A stretch of 64,000 nt of DNA from Prorocentrum cordatum (taxonomy: Eukaryota; Sar; Dinophyceae; Prorocentrales; Prorocentraceae), in NCBI GenBank assembly GCA_963575745.1, contig CAUYUJ010018704.1, positions 724,497-788,496 of the forward strand, given 5' to 3'. This document shows positions 20,637 to 29,720 of the stretch, piece by piece; position 1 is the stretch's first letter; every line of letters starts with the position of its first letter. The notes beneath the pieces were generated by a model, which saw only the letters and a list, made by a program, of their open reading frames with translations, was not told the DNA's origin and made no database searches. The translations under genes and the position numbers were made by a program.

Positions 20637-23600
20637 TCAGTCATCATCCGCGGACTTGTTGGCCTTCCCCGAGGTTTTCTCCTCCAGCGCAGTGAGCTGC
20701 TTCAGGAGAGAGGCCTGGTCGTCTGAGCTGCCGTTGTCCGAATCATCGTGATCATCAGCCTTCGGCTTCTTTTTGGGTTTGGCATTCGGCTTTGTCTTGT
20801 CATCCTTGTTCGGTTTGTCATCTTTGCCAGTCTTCTTGCCGTCTTTGTCTTTAGTATCCGTGTCCTTACCTTTCTTACTAGCATCTTTGTCCTTACCCTT
20901 CTTGTCCTTGTCCTTGTTCTGCGGGGTCTTCTTCTCGTCGTCGCCGTCCTCCTCCGCGGGGTTCAGGGCTGCCGCAAAGCCGTTCTGATAAAGCGGGCTA
21001 TCTTCGGTCTGCATCTCACGCCAGATCGCAGCATCAAGCACCGACTGCAATTTGAGCACATGCTGCTCTGTAAAGCAGAAGCCCAGGTAGGGCTGCTTGT
21101 GCATCACCGCGGCCAGGGCCCCTGTCCCGTCTGCCGGGGTGATGTCGATCATCCCCTGGGGTGTAAAGAAATATGTGCAGCTAAGCTCCCCCTGTGGTCG
21201 TTCTCCCTCCTCCTCCACCTCCTCATGGACTCCGCATCTTACTCGTCCTCATCTCCGTCCTCCTCCTCATCATTCTCCTCCTCATCCTCCCCCCTCCTCC
21301 TTCTGATCCGTATCCTCCTCTTAAGTCGTCCTTACCTCCCCCCGCTGAGTGGTTGTCGCGCCCCTCAACCTTCAGGCTGCAACTGTGGCACAGCTCATCG
21401 TAGAACTTCATGGGGGAAACGTGGTAGAAGAGCGGCTCTCTGCTGTTGCCCGGGCGGCTGGGCTGCGGATTTCATCAAGTGGGCAACCGCGCGATCACAT
21501 CCTTTGAGTCGGTTCGACTGCAAACCCTCCCAAAGCTGATGTTTCCCTACCTAGGCTCTGCCTAGAAGGGTTCTTACTCTGTTTGCTTAAAGGGGCCGGG
21601 CAGTGCAACTCGCCCCAGGCGGTCCCCCTGGTCCCCTGGGAGCGGTTCCCCCAGTTGCGCCCCGTAGCCTTAGCTTTAGCGTTAGCATCAGCTTTAGCTT
21701 TAGATTTAGCTTTACGCTTTAGCTTAGCTTTAGCTTTAGCTTTAGCTTAGCTCTAGCTTAGCTCTAGCTTAGCTTTAGCTTAGCTTTATATTTAGCTTAG
21801 CTTTAGCTTAGCTTTAGCTTAGCTTTAGCTTAGCTTTAGCTTAGCTTAGCTTAGCTTTAGCTTAGCGTTAGCTGAGCTTTAGTTTAGCTGCAGCTAGCTT
21901 TAGCTTAGCTTTAGCTTAGCTTTAGCTTAGCTTTAGCCTTGCTTTAGCTTAGCCTTAGCTTAGCTTTAGCTTAGCTTCAGCTTAGATTTAGCTTAGCTTT
22001 AGCTTAGCTGTAGCTTAGCTGTAGCTCAGCTGTAGCTTAGCTGTAGCTTAGCTTTAGCTTTAGCTTAGCTTTACCGTTACTACTAATGCTGCATTCCTAG
22101 AGGCTCCAACTCCTAGGTAGGGTCGCACTCGGATAATTTGGCATTGCCTTGGCGGCTGGGCTGCGGATCCCATTATTCAAGTGAGTAGCCACGCCGTGTC
22201 ATTCGAGCATTCCGACTTCCGTGCCCCCACGAATTTGATATCATGGAGGAGATAGTCGGTTCGAAGTTTTGGACGGGGGGTGGGATAAGACGGACTGGTT
22301 GGCACGGAGGGGAGGTGAAGGACGAGGGGGAGTTGGGGGAGGGGGGGGAGTTGGAGGAGGTGGATGGAGGAGGTGAAGGATTTGGAGGGCAGGGGGTCAA
22401 AGGAGTCAGGAGGATGAGGAGGAAGAGGAGGGGGAGAGGTGGAGGAGGAGGAGGATTTTGTTATGCAGCACCTTGACACCGCGGCCACCGCCCACCTTGT
22501 TGCCCTGCGCGTGCACGGGGACAGACTTCGTGGTCATGTCGTCGATGACGCCCTCCATGTCTGCCGTGTCGCTGCAGCAGCCGCCGTCATCATCACCGCT
22601 GCTCCCGGCGTCGCTCTCGATTGTCTTGCCGCCGACCTCGATGCGGTTCTCTGGCCCGAGGATCTTCTTCTTCTCGTCGAAGGTAACGTGTGGCAACGAA
22701 TCCCAGCTCGGTAAGACAATGGGCCCCATGATGTTCCCACGGTTCGTGCCGCCGTAGACCTTTCTCTTCCTCTCGGGGTGCTTGCACGCTGTTTTCGAAA
22801 TCACATACATGTGCTCAACTTGGTGCAGCGTGCCGTAGCTGTGCATCCTGTTCCTGCGGTCCCGCAGGCTGGATTCGTCAGTAGTCAAAAAGATCGTCTT
22901 CACCGATAACTGCTTGGGAGCCTTGTCGGCGGTGCCGAAGGTGTTCACGTACTTGGTCCTGTCGACATCGACTATGCAGTATCGCTAGGGTTGGCCAGGC
23001 CCAACCAGCCAGTCGAGCTCGTCGCGCCATCCGGGCGACGAGTTCGTGGCCAAGCAGACCTCGCCAAACCAGGTGATAGTGCATTGTCAACCTGATATCT
23101 TGTTCCCGTGCGCCCCAGCAGCGCAGAAAATGTACACGTCCGATGGGTTGAGCTCCGTCTCCTCGTCACTGGCGCCCGACGGCTTCCGGGCTTGCAAGAT
23201 GGCAGAGATGATCTTGGCGAAGTGGCCGTTCTCTTTGAGCCTCAAAGGCGGCATCCTGATGTGTGGGGCTGTGTGAGTTTCTCCGTTGCACTTCGTGTCG
23301 CAGAAGATTGCCACGTAGTCGTTCTTCGGGTCCACGCCCAGCGTGCTTGCTGGCATGGACTCAACCACTTGGGACGCGATCAAGCTCTCTGACTTCAGGG
23401 GGACGACCAGCTTCACGTACTGCGCCAGCAACCTCTTCGAGAGCGCCTTGAAGGGCGCCACCACGTCCACCACGCCGCGAGGAACCTTTGACAACTCGAC
23501 CACGTCACCGTCCCCGCAGCCGTCCTCCTCATCATCGTTGGGCACATCCTCATCAACATCGATGCCGGTCTCGTCGTCCTTCTTGCTGCCAGCGTCCATG

Positions 23601-23993
23601 GAAGCCTTCTCCTTCTCGACCAACTTGGTGATGTCCTTTGGCTGATCTCACCTCCTCCGTCTCCTCCTCCCCCTCATCATCATCCTTATCCTCGTCGTCC
23701 TCCCTCTCATCATATTTCGCCTTCTTATCATCCCTCTCCCTCTCCTCCTCATCCCCCTCGTCCTCCGTATCCTCCTCCTCCTCCTTATCTCCTCCTCATT
23801 ATCCGTATGATCCTACTCCTCCTCATTCTCCTCCTCCCCCTCCTCACCCTCCTCCCCCTCCTTTCTCGCATTCGCCCATAGTCCTCGAAGCCCTCCTGGA
23901 CGAGGCCCTGCTCGATGCAGTCATGCATCGACTTCGAGTGCCTCAGCATGTTCTGAATCGTCCCATCAAAGGCACTGCCGTAGATCAATGCCT
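20637..23993 (-). CDS. Multi-exon unknown gene with two in-frame stops
   Basis: Read from 23993 downward. First recognisable exon about 23993-23870 (ALIYGSAFDGTIQNMLRHSK, then DCIEQGLVQEGFEDYG). A long frame from about 23645 to 22440 includes KDITKLVEKEKASMDAG, acidic text, KSESLIASQVVESMP, DVYIFCAAGAHGNKISG, [TGA 23089-23087], QCTITWFGEVCLATNSSPGW, LDWLVGPGQP, [TAG 22987-22985], RYCIVDVDRTKYVNTFG and a part with KHPERKRKVYGGTNRG. A piece near 22290-22190 (TDYLLHDIKFVGARKSEC) precedes the TTAGC element. Then come about 21460-21336 (EPLFYHVSPMKFYDELCHSC) and, after an intron with donor GAG|GTAAG and acceptor CCACAG, 21191-20637 (CTYFFTPQGMIDITPADGTG ... a Lys/Asp-rich tail). That last join is off by one base in a G run. 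No domain is recognised. The two stops and the shift suggest a decayed copy. Confidence 0.5.
21546..22121. mobile_element. TTAGC element, copy 1
   Basis: Ends are inverted: CCTACCTAGG at 21546-21555 and CCTAGGTAGG at 22112-22121. Next to the left end is a conserved ~100-bp stretch (GGGTTCTTACTCTGTTTGCT, TAAAGGGGCCGGGCAGTG, then CCAGTTGCGCCCC). Then ~420 bp of TTTAGC/TTAGC/AGCTTAGC repeats (21662-22075), and a conserved right part (GCTCCAACTCCTAGGTAGGG, TCGCACTCGGATAAT). The copy at 39958-40554 has every part. It encodes nothing and lies in an intron of the surrounding minus-strand gene. Confidence 0.8.
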
Positions 23994-24016
23994 CTATGGA
24001 AGCACATTCCAACAAA

Positions 24017-25058
24017 CAAAACATGATGGACCCACGAACCAGGAAAAGAGATATAGAACCACATGCATGGAAACGTTTGCACGACACGTCCACGAGACAC
24101 CCCGCGAAACATTCCACGAGACACGGGCGATTGTTTTCAACGTTTTCCTGGAAACATTCCACGAGACACCCCGCGAAACAGTCCACGAGACACCCCACGA
24201 AACATTCCACGACGACAGGCAATCACTCAACCAAGGCGGTGTGGTCGTGCTGGGGAGTGGTCGTGCTGGGGTGTGGTCGTGCTGGGGGGTGGTCGTGCTG
24301 CGGGGTGGTCGTGCTGGGGGGGTAGTCGTGCTGGGGGGTGGTCGTGCTGGGGCGTGGTCGTGCTGGGGCGTGGTCGTGCTGGGGCGTGGTCGTGCTGGCT
24401 GGGGTGTGGTCGTGATGTGGTGAGGTCGTGCTGGGGCGCGGTCAACACACGCAACGACGAGGAACAGGTCAACGCACGCAACGACGCGAACGCCACTCAT
24501 CGAACACACAGGGGCGACGACAGGCAACCATTCAACCAAGGCGGTCCCAGCGACGCGCGACGCGCGATAGGACAACCACGAGGAACCGCGTAATGCACGC
24601 AACAGCACGGGTGCCACTCATCAAACGCATTGGGAGTCCGCGGCTGCTTTGGTTGAGTGGTTGCCTGTCGTCGCCCCCTGTTGGGGTACGACGGTTTCCC
24701 CAGCCACTTCTGCGTGCTCCCCACTTCCCTGACCAAGGCAACATCTCTGGGGCGCCCAGATCCCTCAAGTTCTACACAACAAGCGATTCGCTCGAGACAT
24801 CCTCGGTAACTCTGCGGAGCAAGCGTTTCGCTCGAGACATCCTCAACACACGAAAGAGTGGCCCGCACCCTGATTTATCGATCGGGATTTCAAAAACAAG
24901 CGTTTCGCCTGAGACATGCTCAATTGTTAATCCGCCGGCCCGCCTCGACCTGGATATTTATCAGGGAAAGAATTCGCCGGCCCACCTCAGTTGAGGCACC
25001 GGGGACAGATTACCATCCTAAAAGAGAAACCTGGGCCCACGCCCTTTCCGGGAAAAAG
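24017..25058. repeat. ~1-kb dispersed repeat, copy 1
   Basis: Ordered parts: a start with GATGGACCCACGAACC; tandem CACGAGACACCCCGCGAAAC; GACGACAGGCAATCACTCAA; ~15-bp minisatellite GGTCGTGCTGGGG (24240-24435); CAACACACGCAACGACGAGG; a 32-bp sequence at 24513-24544 repeated inverted at 24644-24675 (GGCGACGACAGGCAACCA ... / ... TGGTTGCCTGTCGTCGCC); three copies of CAAGCGWTTCGCTCGAGACA (or variants); two copies of CCGCCGGCCCRCCTC; end near CGCCCTTTCCGGGA. The copy at 32150-33178 matches throughout in the same orientation. Open frames through it mirror the repeats and are not called. Confidence 0.85.
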
Positions 25059-25195
25059 AGGAGGGAGAGGAGGCGGAGGAGGAGGAGGAGGAGAAGGAGG
25101 AGGAGGAGGAGGAGGAGGAGATGAAAAGGAAGCAGAAGGAGGAGGAGGCAACGGAGAAGGAGATGAGGAGAAGGGGGAGAGCAATGCGTTTCAAT

Positions 25196-27430
25196 TCATC
25201 TGTTATGTTTTTTTGTTTTTAATATACTATCTACAAGGCTGCGCCTGCCCCTGGACCCCTCGACGCCATGGGCCCCCTGATAGCACGTTCGTCGCCCCCC
25301 CAGCCAGACCTCGAAGTGGGAGAACGCCTTCTGAGCGCTCTCCGGCCAGGACCCCATCCAGAGGCAGGACAGGCCAGCGCCGGTCTCTGGGAATCCCATC
25401 CGCTCGCGGTAGTTGGAGTGGTTGTCCAAGACGCTCTCCAGGGTGCCCCTCACGTCAGCCGAGATGTGGCAGAGGTTGGTGTTGATGAAGGTTCCCAAGT
25501 AGTGTCGAAACTCCTGCTTCATTAAGAACTTGTCCACGATCCCCTTGTGGTTGTATGCGCTCTTCAAACTCCGCTGAGTCACCTCATCCACGTTCAACGT
25601 GGTAGCCTGGACGGCGTCCCAGATGGCTGATATCACCCATCTGATGTTGTTCTTGCTGCTCGCGCGGTTGACGATGGCGACCAAGCTGTGCATCTTGCTG
25701 AAAGGGTTCTCGCTCGGGCGCCGTGACTCTGCCAGCAATATGATGCGCATCACTGGATCTTGAATGAGTGCTCTGTTCCGTACCGTGATGGCGCCATCTA
25801 TATACGTCTCCGTAAGATTCTCCTCGTCGGCGACCCCACCTCGGTTCTTGTAAAGTGCAGCAAGCGCCTTGTTGGTGATTGGCCCTGTACTCTGCTCGAC
25901 CTTCTTCTTGTAAGTAACGATCTCGCAGATCCGCTGGAAAGGAGTCCGGTACATCGCGCGCTGGTCCACGGCCGTGTTCTCTCGAAGCCTCACAGATCTC
26001 CAGAATACGTCGTCGTCGCTCTGCAAGAGCTCAAACACAAAAGTTGTTGTCAGCATTATGTTTCTCCATTTTTGGAGCTTCGCTTCGTCTGGATTCGGCT
26101 TGACCAGCTCGTCGTTGACGGCAAAGATGAATGCAAACACGATCTCTTCTGGAGAAACTCGTTTGAGCGATCCCTTCATCTCGAGGGGGGCGGTGTCCTG
26201 CTGATCACAAGAAAGCCGAATACGGCGACGACGACGCACGTTAAATAATGGGGTAGGAACGCGCGCGGATCTACATCGCGCAGAGGAGGCGGCTCGGGGA
26301 GAGGGAGGTAGACGACAGAAGAGGATGAGGAGGGGGGAGAAGGACATGAACTTAGAGGATATTGAGGCGGGATTACTCTTAGCCCATGGGTCCTTGTTCA
26401 CTGCAATCACGAGCGGGAACGGGAAGCGGGCTGGCTCTGTGAAGTACTGGTTTTGCAACGCGTAGATGCCTTGCTCGTTCGGGGGGACCTGAGGGTTCCG
26501 GGCGACCGTGCTCACTCCCCCTCCCCTTGCTGCGCGTCCCTTTGTCACCATATGTTTCGCCTCATCTGTGCTGAGCTCGCTCTTACTCGTCCTCCTCACT
26601 TCCTCCATCTCCTCCCCCCCGTCTCCTCATCATCCTCTGCCGCCGCCTCCTCATGCGGCTCATCCCTATGCAGCTCGTCACCCTCAGCCTCCTCATCATT
26701 GTTCTCCTGCTGTTCGCCTTCTTACCCAATGGGATGCTATGATCAGGAGGGTGGTGAGGGTGGTTCACTTGCATGCGTTCGGACCCCAGGCGAGGAAGAC
26801 CACTTGTAGTCCGCCCACCACAGGTTGCACGCACACTCGTACTGGGCATGGTCCCCCTTGATGGCCGTCTGAAACTTGTCGGGGTCGAACGCGTCCTGAG
26901 CGGCGAGGGGGTGGTGCCACGCATATACTATTGACGTTCTGGTGTGATTGAGTGACCGTTCCCACTCAACTCAGCAAGCATCTAAAGCCAGAACTAGTCA
27001 AACAACATTACACCCAGGGAATCTCCACATCGTCATAAGCTGACGGAAGTCGGCAGCGGAGTTCTGGATCGTCGATGGACCCCTTGGCGGCGCCCCGCTG
27101 CCCAGGGGGGGGCCCAGCGCCGAGCTAGGAATTCCGCCGATTTGCGTCAGAGATTGACCTTAGATATGCACCAAGATCCTTGTACCCCTTGTTCTCAATG
27201 CCCAAGGGCATGGCTTTGTCAACGCCCTTGAACACCTTGTGCTGCATAATGTTGTCGACGGCATTCTCTATTTTCACTCGAAGCTGGGTGACCATGTCCT
27301 TCGCTGCGCTGCTGGTTTCCACTGGGGTATCATCATTTCCGTCTGTCACCTTATCCGTCCGTTTCATTTTCTGCTGCCGTGGTGCTGCGCCAGTGCCGCC
27401 AGCGCTGCCAGAGGAGGCCCGTTTTCCCAT
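25196..27430 (-). CDS. Multi-exon unknown gene
   Basis: Start ATG at 27430, directly preceded by TTTTCTGTCAACAG|AG, a strong cis- or trans-splice acceptor. Exon 1 27430-27159 (MGKRASSGSAGGTG ... VDKAMPLGIENKGYKDLGAY). GT-AG intron of 220 nt (27158-26939). Exon 2 26938-26801 (LRTSIVYAWHHPLAAQ, DAFDPDKFQTAIKGDHAQYE, CACNLWWADYK). GT-AG intron of 230 nt (26800-26571). Exon 3 from 26570 (CTDEAKHMVTKG ... QNQYFTEPARFPFPLVIAVN). These two joins are exactly in frame. The next join (about 26377 to 26195) is unresolved because the region stays open. The last exon begins near 26195 after TTGTGATCAG and holds RVSPEEIVFAFIFAVNDELV, FQRICEIVTYKKKVEQ, NVDEVTQRSLKSAYNHKG and HFEVWLGGRR, stopping at 25198-25196. 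An A-rich stretch follows. No domain is recognised; it is mostly helical and soluble. Probably an intact cellular or multi-copy gene. Confidence 0.65.
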
Positions 27431-27624
27431 CTCTGTTGACAGAAAACGACGATCAAGTCAGTCAAACACGCTGTGCGCCGAAGCAACACAGCCAATGCTA
27501 GAGCCAACATGGCTGCATGAGGTGGAGGAGGCCCAGGTGGAGGAGCATCGTTACAAGGCACCCATCAGCTGTGAGGGTGGGGTTGACCGACACGTCAAGT
27601 ATTTGACGATCAGTGGGATAGAGA

Positions 27625-27880
27625 GAGAGAGGCTGAGGAGGAGGAGGAGGAGGAGAAGGAGGAGGAGGAGGAGGAGAAGGAAGGAGGAGAAAGATGAGGA
27701 GGAGGAAACGGGACTCTACGGAGGAGGAGGAGGAGAAGAATGACGAGGACGAGAGGAGGAGGATTGAGGGAAGAAGGTGAGAGGGAGGATGAGGAGGAGT
27801 GAAGACAGGAGGAGGAGGACGAGGCAAAGGGGGGGGGCGAGGGAGGAGGAGGAGGGGCCGAAGGAGGCGAGGAGGATATG
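27625..27880. repeat. GGA-rich tract
   Basis: Purine-rich (GGA/GAA/GAG) block of about 250 bp. It separates the unknown gene ending at 27430 from the 28-kb repeats. Between 27900 and 28290 I see no supportable gene. Confidence 0.85.
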
Positions 27881-28290
27881 GTTGCTGATGCCACAACCTC
27901 CCTCAATCACTCCAGGACCGTGGTTAACTTATTGCGTAAACGACTTGTCCACCAGGCAAGCGCATTCGAAAACAAATTGCACGGGGGGTGTATGCAGAAG
28001 AACGATGGACGAGGAGATGGAGAAGGAATGCGAGGCGCAAGGAGAAGGTAGAGGAAGCTTGAGAGTAGTTGGCAGCAGCGTAGGAACTGACGCAGCGAAG
28101 CTTGCCCGACGCGCGAACTTTACTGAAGCTAATCTTCCTCATCGTCGCCTCCTCCTTACCACCGCCCTCCTCCGCCGCATGTCTCTTAAGATATATCCTG
28201 CGACTGTTTTACAGCGTTCTATCTTCACTCGTCCTGCAGAGCATTGGTGCTGACTCCTGGCAGGCCCACCAGCAGGTCAGAATCGGTTTG

Positions 28291-28541
28291 ACCGTCGATA
28301 GGGGGGGGAGCGAGGGGCCCCCCCCGATGGACGGTGGCGAGCGTTCAGGACCGTCCGTAGCCAAGTTGGGCGAGGTCGCCAGCCTCGCGTTGGGGTCACC
28401 GATTCGCGCGAGCAATCGCTGCACTATGTTCGGGGCCCCGTCGCGAGGCTGGCGACCTGGCGCAACATAGCTACGGACGGTCCCGAGCGCCGGGGAGCGT
28501 CGATAGGGGGGGGAGCGAGGGGCCCCCCCCGATGGACGGTC
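28291..28541. repeat. Hairpin (42-bp arms) inside 45-bp direct repeats
   Basis: Inverted arms at 28348-28389 (GGACCGTCCGTAGC ... AGGTCGCCAGCCTCGCG) and 28442-28483 (CGCGAGGCTGGCGACCT ... GCTACGGACGGTCC) pair with about six mismatches around a 52-nt loop. Outside them a ~45-bp direct repeat (CGTCGATAGGGGGGGGAGCG ... CCCGATGGACGGT) lies at 28291-28335 and 28497-28541. Confidence 0.8.
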
Positions 28542-28544
28542 GGA

Positions 28545-29120
28545 GTGCCCTCAAGGTCGTCGTCTGAGCACCTCCCACGCCCGAGCGCTCAGGACTGTCG
28601 ATGGCTCGCGCGCGCCTGCCACCTCCCATCCGAGCGATCAGGACTGCTGGTGGGCTGCCCACTTCCCACCCGAGCGCTCAGGACCGTCGATGGCTTCCCG
28701 AGCGCTCAGGACCGTCGATGGGCCACTTCCCGCCCGAGCGCTCAGGACCGTCGATGGCCCACCGCCTGCCACCCGAGCGCTCAGGACCGTCGATGGCCCA
28801 TCGATTGCCACCCGAGCGCTCAGGACCGTCGATGGCCTCCCGAGCGCTCAGGACCGTCGATGGCATATCGCCTGCCACCCGGCCGAGCGTTTAGGACAGT
28901 CGATGGCCCCCGACTTGCCACCCGAGCGATCAGGACCGTCGATGCACCCCCCCGCTTGCCACCCGAGCGCACAGGATTGTCGACGATGCCCCCCCCCCGC
29001 CAGTGAAATTTGCAACCCGAGCGCTCAGGACTGTCGATGCCCCCCTCCCCCCTACCGAGCGCTCAGGACTGCCGATGGCCATCGCCGCCTGCCATGCGAC
29101 CGAGCGTTCAGGATTGATGG
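28545..29120. repeat. Minisatellite CCGAGCGCTCAGGACCGTCG
   Basis: About 17 copies of CCGAGCGCTCAGGACCGTCG followed by ATGG, with spacers of 4-30 bp that often contain CTGCCACC. Variants change GCGCTC to GCGATC or GCGTTT and ACCGTCG to ACTGTCG. Frames translate as repeated SAQDRRW or ALRTVDG shadows. The same ATGGACGGT/GTTCAGGACCGTCC words occur in the adjoining hairpin. Confidence 0.9.
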
Positions 29121-29720
29121 ATCGTCGCTCGCCCCCTTAAATCATCGTTGTGGCCGTCGTGTCGTCGCCATCGCGTCGTCGCGCGTCGTCGTTGTCGCCC
29201 GATCGCCCCCGACGCGACGGCGATGACCGAGCCGATCGATCGATGGCACAGGAAAATGTGTTTGCAATGCCAAGTCTTTCTATGCAATTCAAGAAAACAC
29301 CACCGATGTTTCGCCAGGCGTCGCGGCGACGTGTCTGATACTCGCCACCCAGCGCTGAGCCGTCGAGCCTTGACCCCACCAAGGCAGGCTCTTACCACTT
29401 GCGCCGTCGTTTCCAGCATCGGCTACAGGGTGCCCCATTTGTGAGCAGAATCCAGCGTGGCGACGAGATAACTAGATCATCGTTAGCTGTCAGTTCGCGC
29501 TTACCCCGATCAAAACATCCATCAGCAGATGATGGATACGACGCGTGGGAAAAAAAATGACATCTTACACATCAGCGGGGGGGAAACTCAGATCATGCAC
29601 ATCCCGCTAGTACAGTGCTCGATGGCTGTAACCCAGTCGAAGAACTCGTCGTCAGCGAACGCGTGTTTCACGACAGAGATCCCCTGAGGGCGGGGGGGGC
29701 GGAGAGGTGAGATGATGGGT

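Noticed and set aside
21662-22075. CRISPR-like array in the TTAGC core
   Set aside because: Units are contiguous 5-11 bp repeats with no spacers; this is a simple repeat in eukaryotic DNA.
24063-24593. Open frames through the 1-kb repeat (VVVLGRGRAG repeats)
   Set aside because: Antisense and sense frames both open; they translate the GGTCGTGCTGGGG minisatellite.
28545-29226. Repetitive open frames (SAQDRRW / ALRTVDG repeats)
   Set aside because: Direct consequence of the minisatellite, open in several frames.
29366-29420. A-box-like GCGCAAGTGGTAAGAGC on the minus strand, possible tRNA or SINE
   Set aside because: No B-box at the expected spacing and the arms do not pair.
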